64,000 nt of DNA from Triparma columacea (taxonomy: Eukaryota > Sar > Bolidophyceae > Parmales > Triparmaceae), in assembly GCA_030267965.1 (NCBI GenBank), contig BRYA01000074.1, positions 1 to 64,000 on the forward strand. The letters are read 5' to 3'. Under the pieces are notes generated by a model. It searched no databases and had not been told where the DNA came from. It worked only from the letters and a program-made list of their open reading frames with translations. How positions within the stretch are numbered: the first letter of the stretch is position 1; each line of letters starts with the position of its first letter. Shown piece after piece: positions 60,101 through 64,000 of the stretch. The translations under genes were made by a program, and so were the position numbers.

Positions 60101-62744
60101 GAAGATGGAGAAGGGAAGACTCCCCACCATGTCCATCGAGGAGGCCCAGGAGAACTACAAGAAGTCCGTCGAGGGCGGCTTGTTAAAAATCCTGTCCAAG
60201 ATCGGAATCTCTCTCCTCACTTCGTACCACGGAGCGCAGATCTTCGAGGCCATGGGACTCGGTTCCGAGGTCATTGACACCTGCTTCAAGGGAACTACCT
60301 CTAGGATCGGAGGCCTTTCCCTCTCCGAGCTTGCCACCGAGACCGCCATGATGAGACCTGAGGCCAGTACGAACCCTGCCAAGCTCAAGAACTACGGATA
60401 CTACAAGCCTGTTCCCAAGCTCGGAGAGTACCACGCCAACTCTGCTGACCTTGCGAAGCTCCTCCACGATACTATCGGGCTCGACACCAAGGCAAACCCC
60501 ACTTCCGGAAAGGATTCCACCAAGGAGCCCAGCGCCGCCAACTACGAGGTCTTCAAGGCCTCCCTCAACTCTGCTACCCTTGCCAATATTCGCGACCTTC
60601 TCGACTTCAGCTCCGACCGCCGCCCCATCTCCATCGACGAGGTTGAGCCTGTCGAGGATATAATGAAGCGCTTCTGTACCGGCGCCATGTCGCTTGGAGC
60701 TCTCTCCCGTGAGGCCCACGAGACCCTCGCCGTCGCGGTCAACCGCATTGGCGGCAAGAGCAACAGCGGGGAGGGAGGAGAGGACGTCCTCCGTGGCAAG
60801 ACCATCAACGACGTTGGTCCCGACGGCATCTCCGAGTCATTTCCTCACCTCCGTGGCGTCAAGAACGGAGACTCTGCCAACTCCTACGTCCACCAGATCG
60901 CCTCCGGCCGCTTCGGCGTTACCCCCGAGTTCCTTGTCACGGCCAAACAGCTCGAGATCAAGATGGCTCAGGGCGCAAAGCCTGGCGAGGGAGGTCAGCT
61001 CCCTGGACCCAAGGTCTCCGAGTACATTGCCAAGCTCCGTGCTTCCAAGGAGGGCGTCACCCTCATCTCCCCCCCCCCTCACCACGACATTTACAGTATC
61101 GAAGACCTCGCCCAGCTCATTCACGACCTTCACGCCATCAACGAGAAGGCCGGAGTCTCGGTGAAGCTTGTTTCCTGCATCGGTATTGGTACTGTGGCGT
61201 GTGGAGTTGCCAAGGCTGAAGCCGACGTTATTCAGATCAGCGGAGGAGATGGAGGAACCGGGGCCAGCCCGCTTAGCTCCATCAAGCACGCCGGAGGGCC
61301 TTGGGAACTCGGCCTCACCGAGGCCCACAGCGCTCTAGTCATGAACAACCTTAGAGACCGCGTCACTCTTAGGGTCGACGGAGGAGTCCGCACCGGCCGC
61401 GACGTCCTCATGGCGGCTCTCATGGGCGCTGAGGAGTTCGGATTTGGGACGATTGCCATGATCGCCGAGGGCTGCATCATGGCTCGCGTCTGCCACTTGA
61501 ACACCTGCCCCGTCGGTGTCACGTCTCAGAAGGAGGAGTTGAGGAAGAAGTTCCCAGGCACCCCCGAGCATGTCGTCCAGTTCTTCCAGTACGTCGCCTT
61601 GGAGATCAGGGAGCTCCTCGCTCACTTGGGATACAAGTCTCTCAACGACGTCATCGGACGATGCGACTTGCTAAGCGAGGACAAGATCAACATGAATCGC
61701 ATCGCAAAGTCCAAGGGAATCGCCCTCTCCAATCTCTACGGCGAGGTTCCCGACGTGAAAGAAAACAGGGCTTGGCTGAAGGGCGCAGGTGGGGTCAAAA
61801 AGGACTCCATCGTCCACATCAACAAGTTCAGCTCAGACCTCGACCGCAAGATGTGCAAGGACGCGGAGAAGGTTATCCAAGACGGTGTTGGAGAGGTCTC
61901 TATGGACTACGATATTGTTAATACCGACCGCTCGACTGGAGCCATGTTGAGCGGTGACGTTGCGCGCAAGTGGGGCAACAAGGGCTTCATGGGCAAGATC
62001 AACGTCAACTTCAAGGGCTCCGCCGGGCAGTCTTTCGGCGCCTTCACCCTCCCCGGCACCAATCTGAAGGTCACCGGAGAGGCGAACGATTACGTCGGAA
62101 AAGGCATGCACGGAGGCTCCCTCACCGTCGTCCCTCCTACTGAGCATCAGTTCGACTCCTGCGGATCCTCCATCGTCGGGAACGCTTGCCTGTACGGAGC
62201 CACCGGTGGGGACTTCCACGCCAATGGAAGAGCGGGGGAGCGTTTCTGCGTCAGGAACTCCGGAGCTTACGCCGTCTGCGAAGGTACTGGAGACCACTGC
62301 TGTGAATACATGACCGGAGGCGTTGTAGTCGTCCTCGGGACTGTGGGCAGGAACGTTGGGGCAGGAATGACCGGAGGTATTGGGTACTTCTTCGACCCCG
62401 ATGAACAGCTGGAGCCCCGGGTTAACCACGAGATTGTGAAGATGCAGCGGGTTTCCACCACTGCGGGTGAGAGGCAGCTGAAGACTATGGTTGAACGCCA
62501 CGTTGCGCTTACTGGGTCATCCCAGGGCAAGAAAATTCTTGCCGACTGGGACAACCAAGTCAAGAACTTCTGGCAGGTGTTCCCTCCCTCTGAGAAGGAC
62601 TCCAACATCGTGAAGGAGATTGAAGATGCAGGCAATGTGAAAATTAGTGCTTCATACGTGGACGCCGACGAGTGTTTCTTGTCGTTTGACAGTGATGGCA
62701 ACATCGAAAAGGATGAGTTAGTGAGTGCTTACTGCGCTGATTAG
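57119..62744 (+). CDS. glsF: plastid glutamate synthase, ferredoxin type (large subunit), with C-terminal EF-hand-like loop
   Basis: Six exons: 57119-57348, 57427-57520, 57656-58135, 58249-58743, 58834-59427, 59532-62744; 1701 aa. It makes two glutamates from glutamine and 2-oxoglutarate. The N-terminus is a signal peptide (MKCLSLSVLPILNLLVTTSG) then Phe and a transit region. The amidotransferase domain begins at the catalytic Cys in RDACGVGFIAN (created by the exon 1/2 join) and has YHRRFSTNT and RVLGHNGEINT. The FMN/synthase domain has KSNSGEGGED, GAKPGEGGQLPG, SGGDGGTGASP and the iron-sulfur Cys block CHLNTCPVGV. The GXGXG domain ends GGVVVVLGTVGRNVGAGMTGG. There is no NADH-oxidising domain, hence ferredoxin type. 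The last 20 residues (SFDSDGNIEKDEL) match an EF-hand loop. Confidence 0.93.
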
Positions 62745-62776
62745 CATGAAATCTGCACTGTTTTTAGGTATTGCAT

Positions 62777-62782
62777 AATAAA
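62777..62782 (+). other. AATAAA polyadenylation signal, glutamate synthase
   Basis: Canonical hexamer 33 nt past the stop, inside the 101-bp convergent gap before the AIF-like gene. Confidence 0.55.
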
Positions 62783-62845
62783 AGGGCTTTTTAGGTTTTT
62801 TGAATGAATGAATGCGTTTTTGTGCAGAGTATTTGCGTAGCTTAC

Positions 62846-64000
62846 CTAATAACCACCGACCTCCCTAACCTTCCTCGCCGGCCCGTTAGACTTTTCGAAC
62901 TTCCTTTCCACCAAGTATTCCCGCTGATCCTCCGTGGCAAGGTTCCTAACGTTCTCGCGGGATTTAGTCCTTACCACAAAGAGCCAGTCTGTGGGGGGAG
63001 GGGGATGGGGAAGTTAGGGTGTGGAAGGGAGGGATGAGGTGAGGGAGCGGGGATGAACTTACCGTCAGGAGCAAGAGGGATGCTCCTAATGAGCTTGCGC
63101 TTGTCCGTGACATCGGGAGCTAAGCGGATGATGTCCCTCGCCCTCTCCAGCAGGTCGGAGCAGTTCCAAAGCACGACGCCCGTGACTTTGTTGTTGTTGA
63201 GGTAGTACACGACGCCCCTTCGGTACTTGCTCATGCAACTGACATCGCTAAGAAGCTCCCCTCCATTCTTGAGCTCGTCGTCCCTGTCCCTGTCGATCCA
63301 GACGCCAACAGTTTCCAGGTCGCTGTTGCATTCGCCGACCGATTCGCACTGAACGTTAATGTCCTCGAGGTTGCTTCTCACCGCCGGTTGATGATCGTAC
63401 CTCACTTGAATCCCTTCTCCCTGCCCACTTGTCACCATGTTGTAGCCCGCGAGAAGGCCGCTATTCACCGAATGGTCATACCTGTTCACCCTCCTCCTGC
63501 CGAGGTTGGGGTCAAAGTACGAGGCAACCACACCAGCCGCATAAATGCCGTTTCCGACCTCGAAGTTGTCGTTGACCACGATTCCACCGTTTACAACGTC
63601 TAGTTCGATCCCGCTGGCCTCGGCAACCTCCGTTGACGGGGATATCGTAGAGCTCGCCATTATCACGTAGTCTGCATCAATATTGGATCGGCTTGTGCCA
63701 ACCAGGTGCATTTTGCACTGCGACAAGCGAAGCGGTTCACAGAAAGGAACATGTCGACGAGTTAGTCTTTTGCGACGAATGTAGTGGATATAGTGTAGTC
63801 CTTGTTTGCTGTCGCTGTGCCCATCCGCTTTTATGCTCCCCCCGTCTCACCTTGCTCCTTCCGTTGCCGTACTCATCGGTCTCATCCTGTTTGACGTGCA
63901 AGTCAGTAACGAGGCGCTCAGTGATGTGGCTGACACCGTGACGCTCCAGCCTGTCCTTGACATCGTCGGAGAGGTACTTTGGAAGGTAGGAGGCGAGGGG
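62846..64000 (-). CDS. AIF-like flavoprotein oxidoreductase, C-terminal part (cut by window edge)
   Basis: Visible exons: 64000-63851 (partial), 63717-63063, 62988-62846; about 315 aa. It matches apoptosis-inducing factor: LASYLPKYLSDDVKDRLERH from the NADH domain; ELDVVNGGIVVNDNFEVGNG, then IYAAG and the YFDPNLGRRRVNRYDHSVNS block; and a C-terminal domain with RGVVYYLNNNKVTGVVLWN. The FAD-domain IYAAGD Asp is replaced (IYAAGVVASYF). These are mitochondrial NADH oxidoreductases that help respiratory-complex assembly. The targeting sequence lies outside the window. The final exon is Arg/Lys/Glu-rich. Confidence 0.82.

Overview
This is nuclear DNA of a eukaryote, most likely a photosynthetic stramenopile (ochrophyte). 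The evidence is: (i) genes broken by short introns of roughly 70-180 nt, most with a GTGAG donor and a C/T-rich tract before the acceptor; (ii) two proteins with a signal peptide followed by a Phe-led plastid transit region (a SAP-domain protein and a plastid-type glutamate synthase), the arrangement of secondary red plastids; (iii) a protein-family mix (BspA-type leucine-rich repeats, START-domain repeats, soluble adenylyl cyclase, Asp/Glu-rich nuclear proteins) familiar from small marine algae. A bolidophyte/Parmales-like alga fits, but the species cannot be proved from the sequence. Exon structures below were assembled by hand from frame, splice-site and family-motif continuity; no transcript data were available.

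Layout. 1-2118 (-): N-terminal 706 codons of a START-type protein that runs off the left edge. 3317-12238: an oxylipin-like cluster, made of a P450-like protein with CYP74-style motifs (-) divergent from a membrane-anchored lipoxygenase (+), followed by a second, divergent lipoxygenase-like protein with a thrombospondin-1 module (+). 12378-14143 (-): a fusion of a TLC membrane domain with an NTF2/SnoaL-like domain. 14340-14740: a very AT-rich island. 15074-17940 (+): ankyrin protein. 18025-20142 (-) and 20253-22109 (+): divergent methylmalonate-semialdehyde dehydrogenase and YtcJ-type amidohydrolase. 22251-26810 (+): soluble-type adenylyl cyclase. 27167-29241 (-): Ser/Thr kinase with an assembly gap in an intron.

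29487-40899 (+) holds five BspA-like leucine-rich-repeat genes with about 6, 23, 16, 16 and 12 repeats. They form a recent tandem expansion in which non-coding flanks are also duplicated; an unrelated acidic protein gene (35083-36639) and a broken LRR fragment (36689-36992, -) are interspersed.

41234-64000: copine-like protein (+), LtrA-like membrane protein (-, apparent frameshift), charged coiled-coil protein (+, gap in intron), WW/ankyrin protein (-), plastid SAP-domain protein (+), XPF/ERCC4 nuclease (-, 8 exons), intronless unknown protein (+), acidic nuclear-type protein (-), plastid ferredoxin-type glutamate synthase ending in an EF-hand-like loop (+), and the C-terminal part of an apoptosis-inducing-factor-like flavoprotein (-, cut by the right edge). 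Genes are tightly packed, often convergent with under 150 bp between stops. No RNA genes, CRISPR arrays or intact transposons were recognised.
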